The notes under the pieces are model-generated. The model made no database searches. It was given only the letters and a program-made list of their open reading frames with translations, and was not told the origin of the DNA. A stretch of 64,000 nt of DNA from Cinnamomum chago (lineage: Eukaryota > Streptophyta > Magnoliopsida > Laurales > Lauraceae), in NCBI GenBank assembly GCA_038049695.1, contig CP142451.1:34146001-34210000 (forward strand), read 5' to 3'. Shown piece after piece: positions 44,861-57,810 of the stretch. How positions within the stretch are numbered: the first letter of the stretch is position 1; each line of letters begins with the position of its first letter. The position numbers were made by a program, and so were the translations under genes.

Positions 44861-47056
44861 ACAAGCCCATAAGCGAGCACAAATAGAAATCAACACATTT
44901 GTTGAATGGTTATTTGTATAACGGCAGGTTAGTATAATGACCGTTAATGAAAGCCCATTTTATGGACGTCCGCTTAATCATGGAAATGTCAAAGCCTTTC
45001 CAAACCCCTATTTCCCTTATAGGAAATGATTTTTCAAACATCATCATAAATCAGTCACCATTTGTAACTTTTTCTTAGAGTAAATTGTGCAGCACCAAAC
45101 AGTAAGAGGGGCACAAGTGCAGAAAAGCGATGCCAGTGGTGACACACAAACATGCCCATGTTCCATAGTTAAATAACCATAAATCCCCATATCATAAACA
45201 TCCTATTGAGCACCCAATAATTTATGTACTCACAAGAGATTGACAATTAACACAAAATGTTGAGTCTCTTGACAATTAACACAAAATGTTAAGTCTCTCT
45301 TTTGGTTTATACAATCAAAACAACAGTGCACTTTTAAGTACAGAATTGGTACAAGTAGTTTGAAGAAGAAAGAAAGACCAAATTGCCAGCAGACATGACT
45401 GCAGTATGAAGAAAGTGAGGTTTCTGAGATTTCACCCGTTCGTTTACTATCTTCTCCGAGGTATAAGACCTGTTCATCACAACTAAAACGTCATCTCATA
45501 CAATAAATAAAACACTATATTTATATATATTTCAATATCAAATGCGTCGAGATTTCTCCAATTAAAATAAAACTTTCAAAAATTCTGTTCAATATTGTGC
45601 ATTTTTAATAATTGTATACTTGCTAAGTTCTCAGCTTGTTTAGGTGGTTATGGCCTTATAGAGTGGAGAAGGTTTGCCTGATTCCATTTACTTATGAGTG
45701 GCTCAAGCCCAGACCCTCCAGAATTAGAGTGGAGAAGGTTTGCCTGACTCCATTTACTTATGAGTGGCTCAAGCCTAGACCCTCCAGAATGTGTTAAGGT
45801 CAGGTGAGATCTAAATTTCACTGTTAACATTGTGAGTATTATTGTGGTCAATTGGCCTGAAAAAATTGTACAAATCTAGATTGAATTACGCTAGCGCCAG
45901 TGAATATGCCCAATTTCATACCAGTCTCATTATTAGTCCAGGCTTCATAAAAGCCAGTTGGAGCTTGTTGGCTTCACTTAAAAATGAAAACCTATCTTTT
46001 AAAAGAAATATAAATTTAAAACAAATTTTTAGCTGAGTTCAGCCACATTTTACAATCCAAGTTGCTCCAATTTATAGCTAAATTTAACTGTTGTATTTGA
46101 GCCCAACAAATTTAGTATTGGTCGAGCCCAACAAAAAAAGAAACTCTCTTTTAGCGGTAGACAAAATGAGATTACATGAAGAAAAAACCACCGCTCCTGC
46201 ATGATTTTTGCGACATAAAATTTTTGTCACTATTTCCTACCCATTCTCTGAGACGGTTCGTCAGGAGCTTAAAACGACAATTGTAGCGGCGGGGAAAAAT
46301 CTCCGCCACTAAAGGATGTTCCATCCACTACTAAAGATCACTTTTTTGTAGTGACAACTGCATGTTTTACAATTAATCAATATAATTGTGAGCCCAAATC
46401 TCATTAGTGTGGTGAAATTGCGACCGGTGCTGACATATTGGGAGGCAAAGAATTAAAGTGGCTCGGTTTAGGCTGTTCTCTAGTGGGGACTTCCTGAAAA
46501 TATAGATTAATACTTGATGTGCGATGAGAGTGCAATGAGGACAAGGAGATACAAGGGTGGGCTTTAAAATAAAAGCTAGGTTCGCTTTTAATATTATTAT
46601 ATATAAAGTGTCGCTACTTCTATTTTGAAACGCGACCAAAATGGGATTTATATCAACTTAGATTTTAGGCCATGACCCGATATTGAACGCGGCAATAATT
46701 TAGAGGACTTTTGAGAATTGATGGGAGTAGAAGCGAGATTGGAGGCTGATTGTTTGTTTCCATGGGCGTGTTTGATTCTAAAATACTAATCCCTAAGAAT
46801 TCTAAAAATTGTACTCCTAAAAATGGCTGGAAGATCCATCAATGGCTACCTAGCAATCTCCTCTCTTATATATGGAAAATGATTTGAGGAGGAAGATGGA
46901 AAATGGATACTTGTCCTTCACCCAATTAAATCAAACCCTAGGGAAGTGCCCCTTCTACATATTGACCTTATATCATTTACTACTCAATTTTTTAATACCA
47001 TTGTGTCATGATTTTGTAATAATTTAATTCCATGAAAACAAATAATCCCTTAATAT
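44861..47056. other. Host DNA downstream of MIR159 copy 2
   Basis: Copy of 14945-17116 with the 65-bp direct repeat (45661-45790) and the CACTA-like terminus (to 46353). A further 27-bp duplication around 45239-45290 (TTGACAATTAACACAAAATG word) is shared with unit 3 but not unit 1. Confidence 0.6.
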
Positions 47057-47058
47057 CA

Positions 47059-47107
<49 letters not shown>

Positions 47108-47108
47108 C

Positions 47109-47282
47109 AATGGAGCTCCCTTCACTCCAAGTAAGAAAAGAAGAAGGCGACCTCATCTCCTGGTTCATGCACACCTTAAACTGCATGAACTCCTGCTAAC
47201 TTCTACAGTTAAAAGGTATTCATGAACCAGCAGCTGTCAACACCCTCTTTCCTCTCTGGACTTGGAGTGAAGGAGCTCCAGT
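47109..47282 (-). ncRNA. MIR159: MIR159-type microRNA precursor, copy 2
   Basis: Same foldback as copy 1 with an unchanged mature arm (47111-47131, CTTGGAGTGAAGGGAGCTCC plus A) and star arm (47260-47280). The upper duplex is also conserved. A (GA)n tract borders it at 47057-47106 and (GAT)12 lies in its leader at 47309-47344. The unchanged hairpin in a neighbourhood that differs from unit 1 at a percent or two suggests constraint, but the hairpin is short and this is weak evidence. Expression cannot be judged from the sequence. Confidence 0.85.
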
Positions 47283-47308
47283 AACCCAAACTTCAAAATA
47301 ATAGTAAC

Positions 47309-47347
<39 letters not shown>

Positions 47348-47460
47348 ACAACATTTCTCCAACTGACTGAAAGGCCAACCACCATATCTACTAGAGAGGG
47401 AGCAAGTGAAATACTTAGCAAACCACAACACTCTTGAAGAGTAAAGGGGACAAGGGCTGC

Positions 47461-47470
47461 CTTTTATAGA
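47461..47470 (-). promoter_or_regulatory. Predicted TATA box of MIR159 copy 2
   Basis: Minus-strand TCTATAAAAG, same position relative to the foldback as in copy 1 apart from microsatellite length. Confidence 0.65.
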
Positions 47471-50400
47471 TTTCATGATTTAACTATGGCCATTGGATGC
47501 CATTGAGATATGGAAAGTGAATCTTGAGTTGGAGATTTTCATTCATGTAAATCTATGGTTTTGCCCATAGGAATGGGGCCTCAAAAAATAGGTTGTGGTT
47601 TAATTAGGATGGAGACTGGTTGTGGTATTTGGAAACCTGGTGAATCCTCCGTGATACCCACTTTCCTAATATCCCTTCTCATAAAGGTATGTTTTTCAAC
47701 GATGTGGACCTTTCCTCTTCCACGGCGGTACGAGTCCTACTTATGACTTGGAACACGGTTTTCCTCCCTACGCATGGATATTGCAATAAAAGACTATGAT
47801 ATTATCAATTAAGTTTGTGCAATATATATATATATATATTATATTGTGTGAATAATAACCACCATCGGATTAGATTTTCTTGAAAATATAACTGGAGAAT
47901 CAGTTGGGACTTTATCCGATATGGAGATTATTACTCAGATTAGCGCCAAGTGAGGATGAGTGTTAATTCATGTGGGTTAGTCTGTGTGAGGGGATTGGGA
48001 TTGTTATGCTATGTCCCACATGGTGGTAAAGAGTTTCCTCTCTTGAAAATCAATGAGAGGTACCTCTTAGCCCAACATAGCACATATATTAAAGGTTTAA
48101 AACTAAATATTAAGGTCATTTGATTGGTCAGTATTTTGGATATCCCTAATTCACATCTAACATTTCTATGACCGTAACTCTGAAATTGTCATGCATTTTG
48201 CCGAGCTCCACTAGAATTGAGAACTCTTTAAGGTACAATGTTGGATTTTCTTGTAGCATTGATCTTGAAAACCATGGAAGATAAATCTGCATTATAGGCC
48301 CGACTTAACCAAAGTCTATTATGACATTAATTAGCAAGCCAAAACGAAACATGTTCTACAATTAGTAGAGGTAGTCCAAAATTAGTACATCATAAAAGCA
48401 TGTTTGGTAAGCATCCATGTAGTGAATCCCTTTTGATTTTCCTCGATCCCAATGGAGAGTTTAGGTTTGGTATTGAGATGAAAATAGTAGCAAGGACCTC
48501 CAGGATCCATGTTTCCTATTTTATTACTATAGGACCTCCCCAGATCCCCCTACCCCACTATTAGATTATGAAGATCAACGGAATCAAAGAAAGTGGAAGA
48601 AAGCGTAGCTATAGTGGTCATGGCTGGTAACTCAAAGGCTACCGGTTTTGCCTTTGGAAACATAGTTTTTAGGTCCCTTTATTTAAGATACGAATTGTTA
48701 ATCATGTTTAAAATGTTCAAAATGGCTAGGAATTCAAATATCTACAACCGACTCCTCGTGTACTTTTGCGCTATTTTCAAAAAAGTTCATACCATAGATC
48801 ATGATGTCCCGACTTCTATAGACACATTTTGTAAAATCTGAACTGTTTAGTCTCGTCTTAAGGTCTAAAATGGCTATGTCGTTAAATTTTAAAGAAGAAT
48901 TAATCATGGGTCATACAAAAATTCCAAAAAAACATGTTAGTTGTTGAAGATATTTTTAACTTAGGAAGCCAGAAAAGACGCTGCTATAGTATCAAAATTG
49001 GTGACCTAAGAGGTTACCTTTTTTCTTTGGAACTCTATTGTTTGGATTCCATAATCAATATTTGAACCACTAATCATAATTATAAGGTCATAAAGCCATT
49101 ACATAAAATTTCAGCCATTTATTTGTCATGGAGTTTGAGATATTTGCAAATAAGTCTAGATCCCAAAATATCAACTTTTAATTTCCATGGGCCCAATTTG
49201 CAAGATCCGAACCGTTGAAACTCTCTAAAGAGCGAAGGATGGCTATGTGGTGAGGAATTAACCATTTTTTTCATGGATTTTGAGAAAATTGTAAGAAAAA
49301 AAGCCTATAACTGTAGGATCACACATCCCATAGATGGTAGGAGTCCTCTCCATTAACCAAACTTGGAACTTCCTTGGAAATCTTCTTTGGGATATGTTAA
49401 ATTCAAGAGAATAAGGTAACCCTCTAAATAGAGTATTCCTCTTTGTTTAGGAAACGTTCCCTAAAAACGTAACCCACTCCATAGCACCTGCCACACTTTG
49501 AGAACCCTCATTTCCTCTCATGTTGGTGAAATAACATCCTTGCCACATGTAATTATTGACTTATTTCTGCGTGCTAACAATAGGGCACCAATATTTCCTG
49601 ATCCCGATTAGAGACTGTCCCTCTATTACTTTAATGGAACGCTCAAACATTGGGTCCACAATTCATTTAACTAATTAGTTTGTTTTAAGATGATAGGTAT
49701 AGAGTGCAGGTGAGACACTTAGTGAAATTGAAATATAAGATCTTGTCATTAGTATGGTGCTAATGTAAGCTAACACTTAATTTAACCCATATCGACGTAC
49801 CTTTGCTAGATTAAAGTGGTTCAGATCTCACACCACCTTAGTCTAAGAGCTGACCTATACTTCACCTTAGCTAAAGAAAAATGCACTACTGGATTATTCA
49901 TTTGTGAAAAAAATATAACAACAAACTACATATTTGATCAATCCACCAGTATCTATTGAAGCAATCGAGACTACAATTTTGGAAGTTCTTGTTTTCAGAG
50001 TAAAATTTGGAAGTTGTTTACAAAGAGGGTCGTGCATTATATCAGTAGTGGTTTTGATAAGGAAAACTTGGTTCCACTCATGTTGAATAAGATATGTACT
50101 TGCGAAAAGCCCACAGCTAAGCACGGGCAGCGTGATTCATAAAATTAAATATTATAAAAATTTATTATAAAATAGAAATTATGCCGTGGTGCAGTAAAAT
50201 TATTTTTAAAACATGTATTTTCAATATTAAATATATTCCGAATTCTAAAGGACTACCACAACAGCCTATATAATAAAAAAACTCTAGATTTTCTACTTTA
50301 ATCAACCATTTAATTTCACAAAATAATAGAAATGGCGAAGATAAGTGTGCATTTAAGCAAAAAAAAGGGAGAAAAGATATATATGAAATTAACTCTGTAA

Positions 50401-50564
50401 TTCGTGATATTTGGAAGCAATGGGTTTATTCAGAAGTTAATGAAGATTTATGTTATCTTAGTTGATTAATGCATCCTATGGATCAATATACTATTTTAGA
50501 CATGTTTTGTAAGATAGTAATCTCATCCGTAAGATCCAACCCTTAAAATCCATGATAAACATGG
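47471..50564. other. Region upstream of MIR159 copy 2
   Basis: Copy of 17527-20618, including the two diverged ~300-bp direct repeats (about 48600-48900 and 48985-49290). No gene is supported. Confidence 0.55.
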
Positions 50565-50766
50565 CACTACACCAAAAATAGGAAATTGGAACGGTTTAGG
50601 AACGGTTTAACTGATTAGGAATGGACGGATTAAGAACGGTAATCTGTTCAAATTTCCTGTTTTTGGTGTAGTAACCGTTCCTAATCCGTTCCAAAAATAG
50701 GAAATTGGAACGGATTATCGGATTCGGAATGGTAATCCGTTCCAATTTCCTGTTTTTGGTGTTGTG
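50565..50766. mobile_element. CACTA-type MITE, unit 2
   Basis: Copy of 20619-20809 with a slightly longer interior (an extra GGTTTAGGAACGG word). Confidence 0.7.
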
Positions 50767-51017
50767 TGGATAATACATCAGATGCTTACCAATCCATAGA
50801 TAATCTGTAAACATTAGAAGAAAATTATGATATTATATGCATAAGAAAAAGAGAAAAGGCCATAAGTATAGAGACAATGTAGAAAGTTATAGTAGGTACG
50901 ATGAAATTGTCATCGCATAATTATAGTTGTGGTTCAAGTATGCAAGAACACAATTGTGATAAACACCAAATAGATATATATCTATATGAATATAAAGATT
51001 CCAATAGAATGAAATTG

Positions 51018-51069
<52 letters not shown>

Positions 51070-51195
51070 ATGTGTGGCCAGGATAACATAGAGTTGTAGG
51101 AATAAAGAAAATACGAACAATAGATCATGGGTACAATATTTTTTTTTGGAATGTTCGTGCATCCCCTCACTTTCTTAGCACTTTATTACAAAATC
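50767..51195. repeat. AT-rich spacer with (TA)n(GA)n, unit 2
   Basis: Holds a TA tract followed by about 15 GA repeats (about 51019-51067), the GA part being absent in unit 1. Confidence 0.8.
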
Positions 51196-51618
51196 TAAAT
51201 TGAAAAGGTCAGCAGCAACTAATTAAGTGCTGCGATGAGTGATAACAACCGATTTGACTCCGTAACATAGTCTATATCTGCCAACTTGTTGCCGGACATG
51301 ATTGATTTGTGCCATTACTTTTGTTTCTATTCAATCTCAAGTAGAAAATGAAAAACCTCCATAGGACAGTCTTGATCTTGTCAGCCACTTTGTCCATCTC
51401 ATTTTCCTGCATAGAAAGTATAGGTCATGAATGGTAGAAACTAGTTTTAATATTTCAATGTGACGAAAAATATATTATTTGGGATATAAACTTACATTGC
51501 TATAAATGAAGAGAGCTCATACTTGATTGTTTGTAAGATCGTTGTGCGAACTTCATCATAAAACAGTACAACATTTAAAGTGCCCCTATGATCAATCAAT
51601 GTAAGATGCAAGATGAAC
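51196..51618 (-). pseudogene. Possible RPA1-like gene relic, copy 2
   Basis: Almost identical to 21215-21637, with the same exon-like blocks (51496-51618 and from 51406 down) and the same splice-like borders. The tentative family call and the loss of frame apply equally here. Confidence 0.4.
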
Positions 51619-52073
51619 CTGTAGAAACATGATATGTTTTATGGTGTTGAACACCCCGAAGTTTAAGGGTGCGCAGCAATATAATCCTGGTGAGTACAGG
51701 GTCAAATTCACATGGAGCAATTTTTTTTAGCACTTTCCAACTTTAACCTGTCGTAATTTAGAAACTAAATCTGACCTAATTAAATGGAAAGTAATTAAAT
51801 TAAAAAAAATTCCAAAAAACTGAAATAGAATTTTTAATTATAAAATTTCCAACAAAATAAAAACCTAATCTAAGAAAAGAAACCTAGGCTATCTAGAACT
51901 TGAGAAAATAACAAACTCATGAAAACAACCAACTTAATATGACATCAATCAAAATAAGATTTCCTAAATTAAATCCTAATTACCAAAACTAATTACAATG
52001 CAATTATGAATGATTTATTATGTCCTAAATGCAATCAATGCAATTTTATGCAAGTTCAAAAAATCTGATGCAA
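51619..52073. other. AT-rich end of the host block, unit 2
   Basis: Copy of 21638-22092 up to the second unit junction (TTTGTC at 52074). Nothing further was recognised. Confidence 0.45.
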
Positions 52074-52827
52074 TTTGTCCGTGTCGCACTTCACTGTTTT
52101 CTCTAATATTTCATATAATCCAACTATTATTTTGGCTCATGGTGAATTTATTAGAGTAAAATATAAGAAAATAAAGATAATAATATAAAAATTATCTATA
52201 CACCATTAATAAGCTATTAGCTAGTATTTACTATTTAGTATCATAAATACTTCTATAATTATCTTTTTTAAAAGTAGAAGATTTAACAAAAATCATTTTT
52301 CTACACCCAAAATCATGTTTATAAGTAGATCTAGCATGAGAGTGTGTAGATCTAAGTGAAGAACACAACACAAAGCCAAAAATGACATGCCAATGATCTT
52401 TTCATTCATTTCTATGCTTTATTTAAAAATAATAAAAAATAAAAAATACATAATAGTAAAAATAAGAGAGTTAAGTTGATTTTCCCTTACTAAATAAAAT
52501 GATTTCTTCAAGAAATAGTGTTGGAATTTTGAAATATATAAGAGAATGAGCTATTGAAACATGGTTGCTCTAAGGAGATGAAGGGAGAGGAGAAGAAAAT
52601 GGGGGAATAGGGAAAAAGTTATAAAAAATTAGGGTTTTTGACCATTACTCAAAATATCGGCCGAGATATTGGTCAAACTGATATTTTGACCATATAGGCT
52701 GAGATTGTCCGATATTTTAGGGATATTTTGCCCGACTCGGTATCATAACAAAATATCGTCGCGGTATGGGCCGATATCGGTTCATATCGACTGATTTGAA
52801 CTGGTATCGGCGGAGATTTTAAACCAT
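52074..52827. mobile_element. MULE-like element, right part, unit 3
   Basis: Copy of 22093-22895 without the 49-bp filler, ending AAACCAT before GAATGACTCT (52828-52837). Confidence 0.75.
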
Positions 52828-53714
52828 GAATGACTCTACTATTTGAAAAAGGATCAGATCTCTGTCCCCATCTCTTCAGACTAATAGCTCCTGGGTTGTT
52901 GGTAATGGTAAGTCCATCTGTATTTGGTTTGATAATTGGATCGATAAGGACTCAATTGCTTCCAAGTTCCCTCTCATTCAGTTCTCGGAGACAGATTTGG
53001 TGGCAGACATAATTGCTAATAATGCCTGGCTCATTCCTTCCTCTCTTCTGGCAGCCTTGCAGGAGTTTCTTCAGCTTTCAACAAGCCAAATCTTGATTAG
53101 TGAAGTCCCTGACACCCTTGTTTGGAATGGTAATTCTTCAGACAGCCTCTCTCTCTCCGATGCTTGGAATCATCTCAGATCGAAGGCTCCTGTCAAAAGC
53201 CGGTCTGGTCTGATATGGAACCAATTTGTCAACCCAAGACTAGCCTGTTTTCTCTTGGCGCCTAATGCATAGGAAAACTCCAACAGAAAATTGGGCGAAG
53301 CACATGGGCTGCTCTTTGGCTTCTAGATGTCAAAACTGTTCTTGTGAAGAAGAAGATGATCTCCACCTATTATTCTCCTGCACTTTGGCCCATCAGTTCT
53401 GGAGCTGGTTACTTCTCCCCTGTGGAGCCAATTTTCTCCCCAGTCAGACTATGTCAGCTCCCACCATTTGGTATTTCTTTCCCAAAGACAGAGATGCCTC
53501 TAGGAGAAAAGGTGCTGCTGCAATTCTCTTCCATGCCCTCTCAGTGCTTTGGACTCTCCGGAATGATTCTAAGCATCACAACAGGAAGCCTTCTCTGGAG
53601 AGAGCCAAGAAGATTTTTTTGGATCATTTGAAGGATTTAGTTACTTCTCAATCAGGAAGTAAACATCCCCTTCCCTCCCACCCCATTCTGCTGTTCATGG
53701 GAGTGATTTGCTAA
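52828..53714 (+). pseudogene. LINE ORF2 C-terminal part, unit 3
   Basis: Connection region plus the zf-RVT domain (53265-53714, 149 codons, full length as in unit 1, ending FMGVIC). The upstream part is in another frame, so the LINE protein cannot be made. Confidence 0.88.
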
Positions 53715-54606
53715 TGCTGAAGCCTCCCCCTCTGTTTCGTTTCTGTGTTTTTGGTTGTCTGGGTTTGGCCTTGCTGCTGGTTTTGAAGCTTCCCTCCCCT
53801 TCTTTGCCAGTGAAGTGGAGTTCTGCCTGCTGATTGTGCTGCGTTTTGGTTTCCCTGTTTTTGGTGGCTTTCGTGTTGTCCGGTGCTGTGGGGAGCTGAG
53901 TTCTGTAGTTCGCCGTGCTGCTTTGTGGTGTTGTGCTGTCCCTTGCTTTGGTCTCTGTACTGTGCAGTGGTATTGAAGCTTCATAGTGCTGGTGGTTCTG
54001 TGCTTTGCAGGGACGTGCTTAGCTTTGCTTAGTGGTGGAGTTCCCTCTGGGCAGTGTTTTGCTGAGCATTTTTGCTTTCTCTGTGCTGTTTTGTGTAGCT
54101 ATTTTGGCTCTTTTGCCTTTTTGGGAAGGCAATTTTTTGGGCGTGCAGGTGCAGTGGTGTGCTGTGTTTCTGGTTTTCTGGGTAGGGCCTTGCGGCCATT
54201 TTGAAGCTTCCCTTTCCTCCTCCTTCAGTGCATGTGCAGTGCTTTGTGTGTGCTATGCTTCGTGTGATTCGTGGTGAAGAGCAGTGCCATGCAATGATTC
54301 TCTCTGTGCAGTGAAGTGGATTTGATGCTTCCATGTGCTGGTTGTGCTGTGCTTTGCTGACAAGTGCAATGCTATGCATAACAGTGGTGCTCTCTCTGTG
54401 CAGTGAAGTGCTGTGTTTTTATGCTTTCTCTGTGCTGTTTTGTGCTGTGCTTTGCTGTGCGCAGTGCTAGGTGGTGAACTGGTGTTTTCCTTTTTCCTGT
54501 CTCCCATGTACAGGTAGCTCTCCTTTTGTTTTCTGTTTGGCACTTTTGCAACTTTGGAATGGTTTTTTTTGTAAACCTCGTTGGGATTATTGCTTTAATA
54601 TTCCAA
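53715..54606 (+). mobile_element. LINE 3' UTR, unit 3
   Basis: G/T-rich copy of 3724-4614. It keeps the ~87-bp stretch missing in unit 2. Confidence 0.7.
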
Positions 54607-55337
54607 TGAGAAAATCAAGAAATCTCCGAGAGTATCCAAAAATCATTTTGGAAAGTCTAAAGGTCAAAGGTCATCTAGAAAAGCTATAGGTCATGGTTTT
54701 TATTGTTGTCTTGATTTATATAAAGTCATGTCTTTTGAAAGTGTCCCTTAGTAGTCTATATAAGGTTATGTAGTAGTTGTTTTCTAAGTGTGAAGAAATT
54801 ATGTGAAGCAAGAGTGTGTGTGGAGGTCTTGGAGATTGTCTAGTGTTTTGGTGTAGAGAAATCTATTGTTATCTTAAGGTTTGATTTATATAAAAGTCTT
54901 TTGTTCATTTGATTTAGAGCAGGGGCTCTGTACGGCCCTTTGGCCGTAGAACCCCACATACACAAGCACACATATTCCATCATGTTCGCTACAAAGAAGT
55001 TTCGGTAGAGCGATTTATGTTTTCACTGTAACTTCAGTATTTTGTTCTGTTAATCTGAGTACACAGAACTTAAACATGAGTATTTGTTGAAGGCAGCCTT
55101 AGTATGCACAGAATATGAATTTCAGTTCCAGCAATGTTGTAGCAGAAGAAGCCATCTTCCATCAAATTGGTATCAGAGCTCATATTTTCATCAAATTGGT
55201 ATCAGAGTTCATATTTTCATCAGCCTTTCCTGTCTGATTTTCCCTTTTTTTTTTGGGGGCCTTCTGCCCTGGTCCCTCTCTTCTATTAATACAAATTTAC
55301 CTTAAAGCAAAACGCAAAAAAAAAAAAAAAAAAAAGA
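54607..55337 (+). mobile_element. Copia LTR, primer sites and LINE-like 3' end, unit 3
   Basis: LTR 54607-55164, a primer site TGGTATCAGAGC at 55168-55179 repeated about 29 bp later, then the LINE-like 3' end with poly(A) (about 55317-55335). Base substitutions here side mostly with unit 1, although the primer-site doubling is shared with unit 2. Confidence 0.65.
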
Positions 55338-57810
55338 AGTTTTGATCCTAAATTCAAACTGATTTGCACACTAGTCCCCATGTGATATTATCAAATGAGT
55401 TTATGTAGTATATTTATATATAGGGTGAATGATAATCACCTTTGAGCTAAATATTATGCAAAATATAACTCTAGAAACCATTCGAATTTAATCTGATGGA
55501 GATTATTATAAAGATTAGTTTTAAGTTAGGATAAGTGTTAATTCATGGGTGTGAGGGAGTTGGAATTGTTAATTCACGTGGCGGTAAAAAGTTTACCTCT
55601 CGTGTAAGTTCACGAGTGGTACATTTTAGCTCAACATAGCCCATATATTAAGGGCTTAAAAAAATGTTAGGATCATTTGATTGGTTGATAATTCACATCC
55701 AACATTTCTATGACCATGCTTTTGTAATTGTCATGCTTGCATTCGATTGAACTCCACTAGAAGTGATAACTATTTAAGGTAATGTTGGGTTTTCTTGTAG
55801 CAATGATCTTGAAAACCACGGCAAATAAATCTCCATTACGGCCCGACTTTGTTAAGAGTCCATGCAACGGATCATGGTGGATCGTTGTCTTAGATTCATT
55901 ACATTAGGCCTGGACCATCACATATAATTGGTGGGCCACTCATCATTAGAATGGACCAATTAAGAGCCCAATCAGACAATCCTCTTGATCCGGCTATACA
56001 ATCGCACAATCGGACAGATCGCACGATGCATGCAGTGTACCTGGGACTTGAAGAAAATGATGTCTTTGATGGATGGCCGTTGCACCCCACCCACCAGTTC
56101 TTCACAACCTAGCCAAAGTACTTCTGTTACTTTGGCTGGGTAAACTTGTTTTGGCATGCTAACAATAGGGCTCCAATTATATTAGAGATTATCCTTCTAT
56201 CACGCTGTAAAGGAATGCTTGAACATTGGATTCACAATTCATTGAACTAAGTTTTGTTTATGATGATATAGCATTCAATATTTTCGTTAATCACATTAAT
56301 TTTATTAGTGCTAACAATATGATTTATGATAAGTGAGCTTAATTTGTTGAAATAATCCAAGGATATTGATCACTTTTATATGAAACTCGCGATAGAGCCC
56401 ATACATCAGTCGGTGTTTAATATGATCGGGTTGGTAAACTGAGTAGTTCAAGTGAAGCCATTGTGATTATTGCTAACAATGCTATAAGTTATTAAAGGAT
56501 TTTACCTGAGAAAATCACCTTAGATGTGGTCACCAAAAAGACCCTCTGAGTTTTCTTCAGACGGAAGTGGTCCCTTGAGACCGCAATCATTGGTTTTTTT
56601 CTTTCTTAAAAATAGGGGCGGGTCGATATCGACCTCCGTTGGGCCTTTAAAACGCAAAAAACTCTAGTTTTCTGCTTATCTCTCTCCTCTTCTCTTCCAC
56701 AAACCTATTTGGGTTTGTAAGTCAAACTAGTCTGTGAAAATCCTAGTGCCAAATAACTAGAACAGCCAGGGCGACAAACATGCGTGGGATGTAAAAGGGC
56801 CATAATACCATACCAGCATACCTTATCACACACTGATCATTCAGTCACGCATATCAACAGTTAACTGACATGTCATCTCCGAAAAAGATCATTCCCACCT
56901 CCTAAAGGTTAATGGCCCTTAGAGTCCTATTGATTGCAATGGAACCCACACAGATTTGCACACAGGACCTGGCTATTACTCTTCAAATTACAAGTCCATA
57001 AATGATTGATGGAATAAGAAAATAACCCCCTTTTCCATTTACTACCAATACAACTGTGACAATAACATGATTGAACATATACAAATGTCCACAACTGGGT
57101 TTTACACATGCTGCGTATTCAACCAGGCAAATCAACAAATCAATTGAAGTGTCATTGATAAGCATTGGTTGCATGGTTCATGTACCTCAATTATAGCATG
57201 ATTCGTTCTCCTCTATTGATGTGGATTAAGATGTTGTCTCCATTTGCATCATTGCTTCCCCACTTCCTAATCCTCCTGGTCATCATCTTATATTTTCTTT
57301 TTCCCATTCTTTCACCGGTCTAAATTTGTTTACAACTTTTTTGTATTTTGTATTTTTTTTCTATTTTATTGTAGATCTTGCGGTTGTTTTAAATGCTTAG
57401 GCATGAAATTACATTTTTTTGGGGGATTTTTTGCCTTTTTTCATTTTGGCATATTTGTAAATTTCTTTTTCTCAAGCCCTGATCCGTCTATTGTAACTGC
57501 CATGGGAGCTTCTTAGCTCATATTTTCTTTAATTACTTTTCTGTCTCAACTTGAATTCAACTAAATGTGCATACAATGAATCGAGAGATGTCAAGAAAGG
57601 AGGACCATACATTAATTTGAGTTTTAGTCCGTGCTTGTATTTGTGATTGATGATATGATTACTAATTGTAGAATCTTTTTTTTTTCTTTCGATAAAAATA
57701 TTTATCAATATAATTATATGTTTATAATTATATTTTGATACATTATTACTATTATTAATTTTTACCCGGCCTAAGCATGGGCCGTTGTTGCTAGTAGAAT
57801 TATATACATA
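55338..57810. other. Host block, left part, unit 3
   Basis: Copy of 42381-44860; no gene is seen. From about 55700 on it is almost identical to unit 2. Confidence 0.6.

Larger units (their letters stand above)
22093..52073. repeat. Tandem unit 2 (~12.9 kb without insertion)
   Basis: Second unit, starting in the middle of the MULE-like element and ending at the identical junction in unit 3. Without the 17060-bp composite and its 5-bp duplication it is about 12.92 kb. Its host block is almost identical to unit 3, while its LINE and Copia parts differ more from it. Confidence 0.85.
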
